Origin: Bacteroidales bacterium
GTDB taxonomy: Bacteria; Bacteroidota; Bacteroidia; Bacteroidales; UBA7960
Direction: 5' to 3'
DNA: 53,746 nt
Assembly (NCBI GenBank): GCA_019429365.1
Contig: JAHYJD010000012.1
Location: forward strand, 1 to 53,746
The first letter of the stretch is position 1; the number at the start of each line of letters is the position of its first letter. This document shows, one piece after another, positions 15,516 through 24,695 of the stretch. Under the pieces are notes generated by a model that worked only from the letters and a program-made list of their open reading frames with translations, was not told where the DNA came from and searched no databases. The position numbers and the translations under genes are program-made.

Positions 15516-18362
15516 ATGAATGCAAGCCCTCCTGTAATTTCGGACGATCCGAAACAATACATATTAATAAAAGGTGCCCGGGTTCACAACCTCAAGAACG
15601 TGGATGTGGGCTTGAAGCGCAACAGCCTGGTGGTTATTACCGGCCTGTCGGGCTCTGGCAAGTCGTCGCTGGCTTTCGATACCCTCTATGCTGAGGGTCA
15701 GAGGCGTTATGTAGAAAGCCTGAGTGCCTATGCCAGGCAATTTCTTGGGCGCATGCATAAGCCTGAAGTCGATTATATCAAAGGCATTTCGCCGGCCATT
15801 GCCATTGAACAAAAGGTGAATTCACGCAATCCACGATCCACCGTAGGCACCTCCACGGAAATATATGAATATCTGAAACTGCTTTTTGCCCGCATTGGCA
15901 AGACCTATTCACCCGTTTCGGGCAACCAGGTTATGCGGCATTCGGTTACCGATGTGGTTGATTATGTCATGGCCCTGCCCGAAGATACCATGGTGGTAGT
16001 GCTTTCACCTATTAACCTGAAACCGGGCCGAATGCTCGACCAGCAGTTGAGTGTGCTTTTGCAGCAGGGGTTCACGCGCATCATGCTCAACGACGAGATT
16101 AAACGCATTGAAGACGTGCTGCCCGGACTGCACGATATTCCGGTCAGGAAAAAACCCTGTGTGGTGGTCGACCGCTTCAGCGCACGCGCTCAAGACCCTG
16201 ACCTGCCTTCACGGGCCGCCGATTCGGTGCAAACCGCGTTTTTCGAGGGCGAAGGCGAGTGCCTGCTGGAATACGAAGTTTCCGGGCAGAAAAAGCAAAT
16301 GTACTTCTCGAGTCGTTTCGAATTGGATGGAATCATTTTCGAAGAGCCCTCAGCAAATCTTTTTACTTTCAACAATCCTTTCGGGGCTTGCAAAGTGTGC
16401 GAAGGCTTTGGCAGTGTCATTGGCATAGATCCCGACCTGGTGATTCCCAACAAAAGCCTGAGCATTTACGAAGGGGCCATTGCCTGCTGGAAAGGCGAGA
16501 AAATGGGACAATGGAACGAAGCCCTGTTGAAAAATGCCTATAAGTTTGACTTTCCAATACATAAGCCCTGGTACCAGCTAAGCCAGGAGCAAAAGGAACT
16601 TCTTTGGACCGGAAACAGCTATTTCGATGGACTCGATGAATTCTTTAAAATGGTGGAGGCCAACACCTATAAGATTCAGTATCGTGTCATGCTGTCGCGT
16701 TACCGCGGGAAAACTGTATGCCCCGAATGCCATGGTACCCGGCTCCGCAAGGACGCAGCATATGTAAAGGTGGCCGGAAAATCCATTTCGGAGCTGGTGC
16801 TGATGCCTATCGATAGCCTGGCCAGATTTTTTCAGACCATTGCCCTCGATCCGCATGAGCGCGAGGTGTCGCGACGGCTGCTGCTGGAGATCAACAGCCG
16901 CCTGGCTTTCCTTACCGATGTGGGCTTGGGTTACCTGACGCTGAACCGCCTTTCGAATTCCCTCTCGGGGGGCGAGTCGCAGCGAATCAACCTGGCCACC
17001 TCGCTGGGCAGTAGCCTGGTGGGCTCCATGTACATTCTCGACGAGCCCAGCATTGGCTTGCATCAGCGCGATACCCATCGCCTGATTGAGGTGTTGAAAA
17101 AGCTGCGTGATCTGGGCAACACAGTAATCGTAGTAGAGCACGACGAAGATATTATGCGTGCAGCCGACCAAATGATCGACATTGGCCCCCTGGCCGGAAG
17201 CCATGGAGGGGAGATTGTCTTTCAGGGCTCTTTCGAAGATTTGCTTAAGCATAAAACCAGCCTTACGGCGCAGTATCTTGGCGGAAAGCTGAATATTCCC
17301 CTGCCCAAAAGCCGCCGCCGCTGGAAAGAGTTTATTGAATTGAAAGGGGTGAGGCAACACAACCTGAAGGGCTTCGATATTAAAATTCCGCTGAAGGTCA
17401 TGACTGTGGTAACCGGGGTGAGTGGTTCGGGAAAAACCTCGCTGGTAAAAACCATTTTGTTCCCTGCCCTGAAAAAGCTATATGGAGGCTATGGCGAACG
17501 CACCGGACAGTTTGATGCCCTGGAAGGTGATCTGAAAAGCATTGCTGAAGTGGAATACATAGACCAAAACCCCATTGGCAAGTCGTCGCGCTCCAATCCT
17601 GTTACTTATCTCAAGGCCTACGACGACATCCGCAGCCTTTATGCCGATCAGCCCCTGGCCAAAACACGAGGGTATACACCCGGCTTTTTTTCCTTCAACA
17701 TTGAAGGCGGGCGCTGTCCCGAATGCGAAGGCGATGGCCATGTGAAGATCGAAATGCAGTTTATGGCTGACATTACCTTGGTGTGCGAAAGCTGCAAGGG
17801 AAAGCGCTTCCGCGACGAGATCCTCGACGTGACTTTCGAAGGAAAGACCATAACCGATATCCTTGAACTGACCGTTGATGATGGAATAGAATTTTTTAAT
17901 GCGGCAAAAAAAAATTGTAGCGCCTGTAAGCGTATTGCTTCCAGGTTGCAGCCATTGGCCGATGTGGGCCTGGGCTACGTGCGATTGGGGCAGCCCAGCA
18001 GCACCCTCAGCGGGGGAGAGGCCCAACGCATCAAACTGGCATCATTTCTTACCAAGGGTATCACCACCGAAAAAACACTTTTTATTTTCGACGAACCCAC
18101 CACCGGGCTGCATTTTCACGATATAAACAAATTGCTGGTTGCTTTTAACGCACTATTAGAAAACGGCCATTCCCTGGTTATTATCGAGCACAATCCCGAA
18201 GTGATCAAAAGCGCCGATTGGATCATCGACCTGGGCCCTGAAGGCGGGGAAGAGGGTGGAAACCTGGTGTTTGAGGGTACCCCTGAAGAACTGGTAAAAT
18301 GCGAAAACTCTTATACCGGGAAATTTCTGAAAGGGAAAGTAGTTAGTAGGGACAGGTCGTGA
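15516..18362 (+). CDS. uvrA: Excinuclease ABC subunit A
   Basis: A 948-residue DNA damage-recognition ATPase of nucleotide excision repair, acting as a dimer with UvrB. It has two ABC ATPase modules: Walker A GLSGSGKSS at 43-51 and GVSGSGKTS in the second half, signatures LSGGESQRI and LSGGEAQRI, and Walker B ILDEPSIGL and IFDEPTTGL. Zinc modules are seen as ACKVCEG with CPECHGT in the first half, and CPECEGD with CESCKGK in the second. Length is normal. The final residues (VSRDRS) and the stop codon are encoded by one arm of a dispersed 13-bp palindromic repeat, so the native C-terminus has probably been replaced or extended by about eight residues. It stands alone and is convergent with the aminotransferase gene. 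Confidence 0.97.
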   Translation: MNASPPVISDDPKQYILIKGARVHNLKNVDVGLKRNSLVVITGLSGSGKSSLAFDTLYAEGQRRYVESLSAYARQFLGRMHKPEVDYIKGISPAIAIEQKVNSRNPRSTVGTSTEIYEYLKLLFARIGKTYSPVSGNQVMRHSVTDVVDYVMALPEDTMVVVLSPINLKPGRMLDQQLSVLLQQGFTRIMLNDEIKRIEDVLPGLHDIPVRKKPCVVVDRFSARAQDPDLPSRAADSVQTAFFEGEGECLLEYEVSGQKKQMYFSSRFELDGIIFEEPSANLFTFNNPFGACKVCEGFGSVIGIDPDLVIPNKSLSIYEGAIACWKGEKMGQWNEALLKNAYKFDFPIHKPWYQLSQEQKELLWTGNSYFDGLDEFFKMVEANTYKIQYRVMLSRYRGKTVCPECHGTRLRKDAAYVKVAGKSISELVLMPIDSLARFFQTIALDPHEREVSRRLLLEINSRLAFLTDVGLGYLTLNRLSNSLSGGESQRINLATSLGSSLVGSMYILDEPSIGLHQRDTHRLIEVLKKLRDLGNTVIVVEHDEDIMRAADQMIDIGPLAGSHGGEIVFQGSFEDLLKHKTSLTAQYLGGKLNIPLPKSRRRWKEFIELKGVRQHNLKGFDIKIPLKVMTVVTGVSGSGKTSLVKTILFPALKKLYGGYGERTGQFDALEGDLKSIAEVEYIDQNPIGKSSRSNPVTYLKAYDDIRSLYADQPLAKTRGYTPGFFSFNIEGGRCPECEGDGHVKIEMQFMADITLVCESCKGKRFRDEILDVTFEGKTITDILELTVDDGIEFFNAAKKNCSACKRIASRLQPLADVGLGYVRLGQPSSTLSGGEAQRIKLASFLTKGITTEKTLFIFDEPTTGLHFHDINKLLVAFNALLENGHSLVIIEHNPEVIKSADWIIDLGPEGGEEGGNLVFEGTPEELVKCENSYTGKFLKGKVVSRDRS

Positions 18363-18400
18363 CCTGTCCCTACTTGTTTTGAGTTGCGACCTGTCCCTGC
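18346..18400. repeat. Dispersed palindromic repeat at the end of uvrA
   Basis: GTAGGGACAGGTC (18346-18358) and its exact complement GACCTGTCCCTAC (18361-18373) are separated by two bases. A third half-copy, GCGACCTGTCCCTGC, lies at 18386-18400. The left arm overlaps the uvrA coding end. The same core recurs at 47668 and 53041. Placed between convergent genes it could form a hairpin terminator in both directions. Confidence 0.85.
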
Positions 18401-18413
18401 TGGAGAAATTGTC

Positions 18414-19613
18414 TTAGATTGTGCGTCCGGGGTAAACCTTCAGGGCTTCTTCCAACACTTTTACAGATTTTTTCAGGTCTTCTACATTAAGCACGTAGCT
18501 GATACGCACTTCCTTCATGCCAGCGCCGGGGGTTGAGTAGAAACCCGTGGCAGGGGCCAGCATAACGGTTTGTTTTTCAAATTCAAACGACTCGAGCAGC
18601 CACTGGCAGAATTTATCGCTGTTGTCGATGGGCAAGCGGGCCGTTACATAGAATGCCCCTTTTGGATTGGGACACATCACGCCGGGAATCTTGTTCATGC
18701 CTGCCACCACGGTGTCGCGGCGGTTTTTGTATTCCTCGATCACCTCCACAAAATAGCTGTCGGGTGTGGCCATGGCGGCTTCGGCAGCGATTTGTCCCAG
18801 CGAGGGTGGGCTCAGGCGGGCCTGGGCAAATTTCATGGCAGTGCGCATTACCTCCTTGTTACGCGATATCATGGCGCCTATTCGCACGCCGCAGGCACTG
18901 TAACGCTTCGACACCGAGTCGAAAAGCACCACATGCTCTTCCAGACCTTCCAGATTCAGCACCGAAAAATGGGTGGTGCCATCGTAGCAAAACTCGCGAT
19001 ACACCTCGTCGGCAAAAAGGAAAAGGTCGTGCTTCAACACGATCTCACGCAGGGTTTCCAGCTCTTCGCGCGAATAAAGGTAGCCGGTGGGGTTATTGGG
19101 GTTGCACACCATAATGGCCTTGGTGGCAGGGGTAATGGCTTTTTCAAATTCAGAAATGGGAGGCAGTGCAAAGCCACTTTCGATGCTCGATATAATGGGC
19201 TTCACCTTTACACCGGCGCTGGTGGCAAAACCATTGTAGTTGGCATAGAAGGGCTCGGGAATGATGATTTCATCGCCAGGATTGAGGCAGGTCTGCACCG
19301 CAAATAGAATGGCCTCAGAAGCACCTGCGCCAACTATGATCTGATCGGGCGTAACATGAATGCCATGCTTCTCATAATATTTGCACATACTTTCCCGATA
19401 GGAAAGAATGCCGGCCGAATGGCTGTATTCAATTACCTTGATGTCGAGCTTGTGCATGGCGTCGATCATGCTTTGGGGAGTAGGAATATCGGGCTGGCCG
19501 ATGTTAAGATGAAACACCTTGGTGCCGCGCTTTTTGGCTTGGTCGGCATAAGGCACCAGTTTGCGGATGGGGCTTTCGGGCATCAGGCGTCCCTTTTCGG
19601 AAATGTTGGGCAT
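18414..19613 (-). CDS. PLP-dependent aminotransferase, aspartate aminotransferase family
   Basis: A 399-residue fold type I pyridoxal-phosphate enzyme, cytoplasmic, moving amino groups between amino and keto acids. Visible residues are Asn174 in NPNNPTG, Asp202 and Tyr205 in ADEVYREF, the Schiff-base Lys236 in SVSKRYSACG and the phosphate-binding Arg244 in VRIG. The C-terminal RISY holds the substrate carboxylate arginine. The subgroup is the class Ib AspC/PatA type; aspartate is the likely donor but exact specificity is open. The start ATG at 19613 gives MPNISEKGRLMPESPIR, typical for Bacteroidota members. It is monocistronic as far as seen, ending convergently to uvrA. Confidence 0.92.
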   Translation of the reverse strand: MPNISEKGRLMPESPIRKLVPYADQAKKRGTKVFHLNIGQPDIPTPQSMIDAMHKLDIKVIEYSHSAGILSYRESMCKYYEKHGIHVTPDQIIVGAGASEAILFAVQTCLNPGDEIIIPEPFYANYNGFATSAGVKVKPIISSIESGFALPPISEFEKAITPATKAIMVCNPNNPTGYLYSREELETLREIVLKHDLFLFADEVYREFCYDGTTHFSVLNLEGLEEHVVLFDSVSKRYSACGVRIGAMISRNKEVMRTAMKFAQARLSPPSLGQIAAEAAMATPDSYFVEVIEEYKNRRDTVVAGMNKIPGVMCPNPKGAFYVTARLPIDNSDKFCQWLLESFEFEKQTVMLAPATGFYSTPGAGMKEVRISYVLNVEDLKKSVKVLEEALKVYPGRTI

Positions 19614-19736
19614 AAACGATGGTATTTATATGGTTGATAACTAGATTTTAGCCGTGGTTTTGCAGGGCAAAGTTCCCAAAATTTTTACGGATTTCCTAGA
19701 GATATTCAAAAGACTTTAATCTGTCTTTTCCTTTGT

Positions 19737-20162
19737 TTAGTCGGAGGGTTTTGTGTTTGCAGGCAGCACTTCACCCTTAACGGGAATAGTCAGGGTTTTA
19801 TGCCATGCATTGGTGTGTATTACAATATTGCGTTTAAAACTTCCGGTGCGGCTGGTGTCGTAGCGATAAGAAATGGTGCCCTGCTCACCGGGTTTGAGCG
19901 GCTGCGCTGGCCAGGTGGTGATCAGCAGTCCGCAAGAGCTACGCACCCTCGAAATAACCAAATCATAACGCCCCGCATTGGTAATGCTCAACATGCCCTG
20001 GGCCTGACCTCCGGGCAACAGTTGCCCCATGTCGATGCTGTCGGCAGAGAGCACTGCAAAGGGAAAGTTGTTTCTGGCTTCGGGAGGATCGGCAGCAACT
20101 ATTGACTGAAATATCCCAGGTAGAATAATTAGAAAAAGAAGGTATATGGCACTTTTTAGCAC
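19737..20162 (-). CDS. DUF1573 secreted protein
   Basis: A 141-residue protein with a clear signal peptide (hydrophobic residues 5-22, cleavage near IVAA-DPP) and one immunoglobulin-like DUF1573 domain. Family marks are FAVLSADSIDMGQLLPGG, FXITNAGRYDLVISRVRSSCG with one conserved cysteine, and the closing TIPVKGEVL. Such proteins are periplasmic or surface-exposed and have no assigned activity. The start is a GTG at 20162; no in-frame ATG precedes the signal peptide, while the nearby ATG at 20167 is out of frame. The gene lies 66 bases downstream of the secreted protein gene at 20229-21095 on the same strand and may share its transcript. Confidence 0.82.
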   Translation of the reverse strand: MLKSAIYLLFLIILPGIFQSIVAADPPEARNNFPFAVLSADSIDMGQLLPGGQAQGMLSITNAGRYDLVISRVRSSCGLLITTWPAQPLKPGEQGTISYRYDTSRTGSFKRNIVIHTNAWHKTLTIPVKGEVLPANTKPSD

Positions 20163-20228
20163 GGCATTGATTAAATTAAATTTGCCGGCTAAATTAGGTA
20201 AGTTTTGCCAAATGGGATGCGAAAATCG

Positions 20229-21095
20229 CTAGCGCTTGCCAAAAGGCACCGCTATCCCAAGCCAGGGTACGGCGAAAAAATTGTCAATTCCTTCAAACAT
20301 GGGAATAAGCAAGCCATAATCAAGGCTCATGGCTCTGAAATCAAACCGACCGCCCAGAAAAGAAACCAGGTTGAATGCATCTACACCGCTTACGAAATAA
20401 TTCTCTGTCATAAGGTGGTGCCTTTGCCCGGTCCTGACCATGCCGCTAATGGATACCAGTGGACTTTGGGCCCAGTCGTTGCCTGCATAGCCATATCCCA
20501 AACCCAAACTGAGGTTGTTGTTTCGGTTTCCCAAGGTTGCTGTAAATGTCAGGAATCCTACAGACCCTTCCACATCTTCTCCAGCAATGGTGGCAATAAT
20601 GGCGTTGGCGCCCAGCGAAAAATTATCCCTGGAAACAGGAATGCTAACGGATGGCACTATCCAAATGGGTGAGGCTGTTCCGGCAAAAAGAAACAAGGGA
20701 ATAATTCCTGCCCCAATGGAAATATTGTTGGTAATACCGTAATGAGCCTGATTGAAAAATATCCAGGAGTTCTGGTAGTATCCGCTCCCTTTTGGAATGC
20801 CGAGACTGTTTGAAAGTATAAAATAGCGATTGCCATGAAGGTTTTCGCTTTTGCCGCCGCCTGAAACCAGGGTTTGCCGCACAATATTTCTTCTCAGAAT
20901 GGTCAGGTCGCCCAGGTTCTCAGTGCGAAACACAATGGCATCGCTGGTCTCAGAAATAATAACGCCGGTATACACATTCCGATCGACCGTTTCAATTCGG
21001 TAAACTTGTGGCTTTTCTTCTGTTTGCTGGGCAAAAAGGGTTTGTCCGGCAATCAAAACAAGGAGAAAACTGATAACAACAAATTGAGTTTTCAT
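20229..21095 (-). CDS. Secreted protein, probable outer-membrane barrel
   Basis: A 288-residue protein with a signal peptide (MKTQFVVISFLLVLIAGQTLFA, cleavage before QQTEE). Residues 30-70 form a small beta domain with the pattern TGVIISETSDAIVFRTENLGDLTI, seen at the N-terminus of several Bacteroidota secreted proteins. The rest alternates polar and hydrophobic residues with many Gly, Asn and aromatic positions (ISIGAGIIPL, LSLGLGYGY, MSLDYGLLIPM) and suggests eight or more transmembrane beta strands in the outer membrane. I know no function. The gene diverges from the pullulanase gene with about 200 bases between starts. Confidence 0.7.
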   Translation of the reverse strand: MKTQFVVISFLLVLIAGQTLFAQQTEEKPQVYRIETVDRNVYTGVIISETSDAIVFRTENLGDLTILRRNIVRQTLVSGGGKSENLHGNRYFILSNSLGIPKGSGYYQNSWIFFNQAHYGITNNISIGAGIIPLFLFAGTASPIWIVPSVSIPVSRDNFSLGANAIIATIAGEDVEGSVGFLTFTATLGNRNNNLSLGLGYGYAGNDWAQSPLVSISGMVRTGQRHHLMTENYFVSGVDAFNLVSFLGGRFDFRAMSLDYGLLIPMFEGIDNFFAVPWLGIAVPFGKR

Positions 21096-21263
21096 GGGTT
21101 TTGGTGTTTTGGTTTATGAAAAATCAGTTGCTAAAATATTGGAATCCAACGCTTCAGCATTTTGTAAATTTATTAAAATATTTTCAATATTTCTTACGTG
21201 AACAACTGAAAATGACTAAAACTTATTGCCGGTTATTTATCAGTGCTTTAATCCAAAAAACAT

Positions 21264-21271
21264 TATTTTTG
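21264..21271 (+). promoter_or_regulatory. -7 element of the pullulanase gene
   Basis: TATTTTTG fits TAnnTTTG, 25 bases before the ATG at 21297. No proper -33 TTG was found. Confidence 0.55.
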
Positions 21272-21296
21272 CTTCCTTAATCAAAATGCCGGGGAT

Positions 21297-23309
21297 ATGA
21301 AGACTCGTCTGTTTGTTGTTTCATTAATTACTGCAATGACACTTGTAAGCTGCAAGCCCCAAGCCGGGCAGGATACCTATCCGATGTATACAGGCCATGA
21401 CCTGGGAGTAACATGGAGTACCGAAAAAACCACTTTTCGCATATGGGCACCCACTGCCGATGAGATTATTTTAAGGATTTACGATCAGGGCCACGAAGGG
21501 GAACTGATCGAAACCTTTCCCCTTGAAAAAGACCGCAAAGGCACCTGGCTGCTTGAGCTCGAAGGCAATTGGAAAAACCGCTATTATACTTTCCAGGCCC
21601 GCATTGGCGAAGACTGGAACAACGAAGTGCCAGATCCCTATGCCAAGGCGGTGGGTGTGAACGGCAACCGCGGCATGATCGTCGATTTTTGCGAGACCGA
21701 TCCTGAAGGCTGGGAAAATGATGTGCGCCCGCATCTCCAAAGCCCTGCCGATATTGTAATTTGGGAAATTCATGTGCGCGATTTCAGTATACACCCAAGC
21801 TCAGGCTCAAAATACCCTGGCAAATTCCTGGCATTCACCGAAAGGGGTACCAAAAGCCCCGAAGGGCTTCCAACCATGGTTGATCACTTGGTGGAACTGG
21901 GCATTACCCATGTGCACCTGCTGCCGGTTTACGATTTTTACACCGTTGACGAAACCCGCCTTGATGAGCCCCAATTTAACTGGGGTTACGACCCGAAAAA
22001 CTACAATGCGCCCGAGGGTTCATATTCAACTGATCCCTTTGACGGTCGGGTACGAATCAAAGAATTCAAGCAAATGGTGCAGGCTCTTCACAATGCAGGC
22101 ATACGCGTCATTATGGACGTGGTTTACAACCACATGTACGATGCAGTTGCCTCGCCATTCGAACAGCTGGTTCCCGGTTATTTTTTCCGCCGCTGGGAGG
22201 ATGGCAGCTTTTCCGATGGAGCGTATTGTGGAAATGAAACGGCATCTGACAAACCCATGATGCGCAAATTTATGATTGAGTCGCTGCGCCACTGGGCCAA
22301 CGAATACCGCATCGATGGCTTCCGCTTCGACCTCATGGGCCTGCACGACATTGAAACCATGAACCTGATTCGTGAAGAAATGGACAGGATCGATCCCAAT
22401 ATTTTCCTTTACGGTGAAGGATGGACAGCAGGGGATACCCCACTCCCGCTTGAAGATCGTGCTATTAAGGCACATGCGGCCAGGCTGGATGGCGTAGCCG
22501 TTTTCAGCGACGACATTCGAGATGGCATTCGTGGCCACTGGTACGACGAAAAAGACCAGGGATTTATGGTAGGCAGGGAAGGGGTGAAAGAAAGCATCAA
22601 GTTTGGTGTGGTGGCTTCGACCAAGCATCCGCAAATCGATTATGCTGCTGTAAATTATTCTGATGCGCCTTATGCCGATAACCCGTTGAAAACCATTACA
22701 TACGTTACCTGTCACGATAACCCGGTACTATGGGACAAGACTGTATTTACCTGCCTTGATTGCACCAAACAGGATATGCTCGACATTCAGAAGTTTGCCA
22801 ACGGCATCGTACTAACCGCTCAGGGCGTGGCTTTCCTGCATGCAGGCGAAGAGATTGTGCGCACCAAATTTGGCGAGCACAACAGCTACAACCTTCCCGA
22901 CAGCATCAACCAACTGGTATGGACCCATAAGGCCGAATACTACGATGTGTTTGAGTTTTACCGCGATATGGTGGCACTGCGCAAAAACCATCCTGCTTTT
23001 CGAATGCCAACCACCGAAATGATTCAAAAACATTTGAGTTTCTTTGATCTGGAGCACCCATTGGTTGTTGGATTTCATATTGGCAACAATGCCAATGGCG
23101 ATAACTGGAAAAACATTGTGGTGTTTTACAATGCCGATGCCAGCAGGGTTGAAGCCGAGCTGCCGGAAGGCGAATGGAGAGTGGTTGCCACTAAGTATGA
23201 GGTAAACGAAAAAGGAGTTAGCACACCAGGCTATAATGCAGCCATTGCAAGTAAAGTAGAGATTCCCTCCCGTTCAATTATGATTCTGGTCGATTCAGCC
23301 AGCATCTGA
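21297..23309 (+). CDS. pulA: Type I pullulanase lipoprotein (GH13)
   Basis: A 670-residue alpha-1,6-glucosidase that debranches pullulan, glycogen or starch. A lipoprotein signal ends at LVSC (Cys19), so the enzyme is membrane-anchored outside the cytoplasm, probably in the outer membrane. A CBM48-like domain covers about residues 35-130, then the GH13 barrel with the type I pullulanase signature FNWGYDPKNYNAPEGSY. Catalytic residues are the nucleophile Asp345 in DGFRFD, acid/base Glu374 in YGEGW and Asp474 in TCHDN. VVYNH is the first conserved region. A short beta domain closes the protein. It is not in an SusCD locus here and stands alone, convergent with a small unknown gene. Together with the phosphosugar mutase this fits glucan use. 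Confidence 0.93.
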   Translation: MKTRLFVVSLITAMTLVSCKPQAGQDTYPMYTGHDLGVTWSTEKTTFRIWAPTADEIILRIYDQGHEGELIETFPLEKDRKGTWLLELEGNWKNRYYTFQARIGEDWNNEVPDPYAKAVGVNGNRGMIVDFCETDPEGWENDVRPHLQSPADIVIWEIHVRDFSIHPSSGSKYPGKFLAFTERGTKSPEGLPTMVDHLVELGITHVHLLPVYDFYTVDETRLDEPQFNWGYDPKNYNAPEGSYSTDPFDGRVRIKEFKQMVQALHNAGIRVIMDVVYNHMYDAVASPFEQLVPGYFFRRWEDGSFSDGAYCGNETASDKPMMRKFMIESLRHWANEYRIDGFRFDLMGLHDIETMNLIREEMDRIDPNIFLYGEGWTAGDTPLPLEDRAIKAHAARLDGVAVFSDDIRDGIRGHWYDEKDQGFMVGREGVKESIKFGVVASTKHPQIDYAAVNYSDAPYADNPLKTITYVTCHDNPVLWDKTVFTCLDCTKQDMLDIQKFANGIVLTAQGVAFLHAGEEIVRTKFGEHNSYNLPDSINQLVWTHKAEYYDVFEFYRDMVALRKNHPAFRMPTTEMIQKHLSFFDLEHPLVVGFHIGNNANGDNWKNIVVFYNADASRVEAELPEGEWRVVATKYEVNEKGVSTPGYNAAIASKVEIPSRSIMILVDSASI

Positions 23310-23314
23310 GGGTT

Positions 23315-23515
23315 TTAAATCCCGAATTCGGCCTCCATATCGCTGGGAAACACAGCCCTTGGGTTTTGCTCCCGTTCTCCTTCATCGGGTTCGTCGGATA
23401 GCGGGGCATAAGTTGTGATGCCCGGAGGTTCTTTTTCAAGCGATTCCAGCCAGGCCACGTATTCTTTAACAGAAGCATATCCGTGCTCCCAGGCTTCTTT
23501 TAACAGGGGTTTCAT
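23315..23515 (-). CDS. Small protein of unknown function (66 aa)
   Basis: A 66-residue acidic protein starting MKPLLKEAWEHGYASVKEYVAWLESLEKEP, where the first half looks like one or two amphipathic helices and the second half is proline- and glutamate-rich. An overlapping open frame (23278-23478) on the same strand lacks such composition. The gene ends 5 bases from the pullulanase stop, in convergent orientation. I recognise no family; it resembles short helical proteins that accompany other proteins, but no partner is evident. Confidence 0.5.
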   Translation of the reverse strand: MKPLLKEAWEHGYASVKEYVAWLESLEKEPPGITTYAPLSDEPDEGEREQNPRAVFPSDMEAEFGI

Positions 23516-23649
23516 ATCAGTGGTTTTTTTATTGTTCGAAGACTATTGTAAGAACGTCTTTTAAACCTATAAAATTACAAACAAAAAATCAAATATCAAA
23601 ATTTTAAGACGAAAAGATTTCACCTTTTCTTATACATTTTTTCAACAAC

Positions 23650-24633
23650 TTATTCTTTCAAGAAACAAGGGGCATCGTAGAGGATGGTATTGCCCTGACT
23701 GGTAAGTGCATAGTCAAAGCCCGGATGCAGGCAGTAGGCTCCTGTCTGTCCACTTTTATCGATCGCAATATAGCCAATCTGAGATTCCCGATAATCCGGA
23801 ATTCTTTTCACAATTCTCAAAACCGCCTCTTCGCAGGCTTGTTGAGGGCTGGCGCCGTTGCGCATAAGCTCTACTATCAGGAAACTCCCCAGGGTTTTCA
23901 TTACAAGCTCACCTTGCCCGGTGGCTGCAGCACCACCTACCTCATTGTCGCAATACAGTCCGGCTCCGATAATGGGTGAGTCGCCCACCCGGCCATGCAT
24001 TTTGTAGGCAGCTCCGCTGGTTGTGCATGCACCTGAAAGGTGGCCTTCGGCATCAATGGCGAGCATGCTTATGGTATCGTGGTTCTCGATATTGATCACC
24101 GGTTTGTATTTGCCGTTTTTCAGCCATTCCTCCCAAAGAGTCTTTGCTTTTTCAGTCAGCAGGTTCTCTTTCAAAAAGCCGTTGTCGAGGGCAAATTCGA
24201 GGGCACCCTGCCCTGAAAGCATAACATGCGGGGTTTTTTCCATTACCAGTCTTGCAACCGATATTGGGTGCATTATGTGCTCCAGAAAACAGACAGCACC
24301 GGCATTTCCTTTTTCATCCATAATACAGGCATCCAAAGTAACCTTACCATCTCTGTCGGGATGGCCGCCATATCCCACACTCATTACTTCGGGGTCGGCT
24401 TCAGAAACCCGTACCCCGGCCTCTACTGCATCCAGGGCACGACCACCATTTTTTAGGATTTTCCATGCTGCACCATTGGCTTCAACCCCATGGCGCCAGG
24501 TGGAAATAATTACCGGTTGTCCTTTGATGGTTTGGGCAGGACCTTTTGCCCGGCTGCAAGCTGACAAACCAAGCAAGCTGACTCCAGCCCCCAGGCTGAG
24601 CGACTGGACTATGAAACGGCGGCGATCGATCAT
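23650..24633 (-). CDS. Glycosylasparaginase (N4-GlcNAc-L-asparaginase)
   Basis: A 327-residue Ntn-hydrolase that cleaves the GlcNAc-Asn bond of glycoasparagines after glycoprotein breakdown. It closely follows the Elizabethkingia (Flavobacterium) enzyme: SVGYGGHPDRDG, LDACIMDE, MEKTPHVMLSG and GRVGDSPIIGAG. Autocleavage is expected before Thr187 in NHDT (HDT 185-187), freeing the nucleophile. The N-terminus combines a twin-arginine-like start (DRRRFIVQ) with a lipobox-like LSAC (Cys26), so it is exported, possibly folded through the Tat pathway and then lipidated. It is divergent from cutC with 62 bases between the starts. L-asparaginase or isoaspartyl peptidase activity is less likely given the close match. 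Confidence 0.92.
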   Translation of the reverse strand: MIDRRRFIVQSLSLGAGVSLLGLSACSRAKGPAQTIKGQPVIISTWRHGVEANGAAWKILKNGGRALDAVEAGVRVSEADPEVMSVGYGGHPDRDGKVTLDACIMDEKGNAGAVCFLEHIMHPISVARLVMEKTPHVMLSGQGALEFALDNGFLKENLLTEKAKTLWEEWLKNGKYKPVINIENHDTISMLAIDAEGHLSGACTTSGAAYKMHGRVGDSPIIGAGLYCDNEVGGAAATGQGELVMKTLGSFLIVELMRNGASPQQACEEAVLRIVKRIPDYRESQIGYIAIDKSGQTGAYCLHPGFDYALTSQGNTILYDAPCFLKE

Positions 24634-24660
24634 GTTATGATTTTATTTTGATTAATGAAT

Positions 24661-24668
24661 TACTTTTG
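24661..24668 (+). promoter_or_regulatory. -7 element of cutC
   Basis: TACTTTTG fits TAnnTTTG, 27 bases before the ATG at 24696. It lies inside a longer open frame beginning at 24648 and so supports the later start. Confidence 0.55.
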
Positions 24669-24695
24669 GAAAGCTGTTCCGAAAGTATAAAAAAA

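Noticed and set aside
16578-17360. 260-codon open frame antisense to uvrA
   Set aside because: Gln/His-rich shadow frame of the UvrA coding strand.
23278-23478. Second 66-codon minus-strand frame overlapping the small gene at 23315
   Set aside because: Runs into the end of the pullulanase coding region and has a less protein-like composition than the frame chosen.
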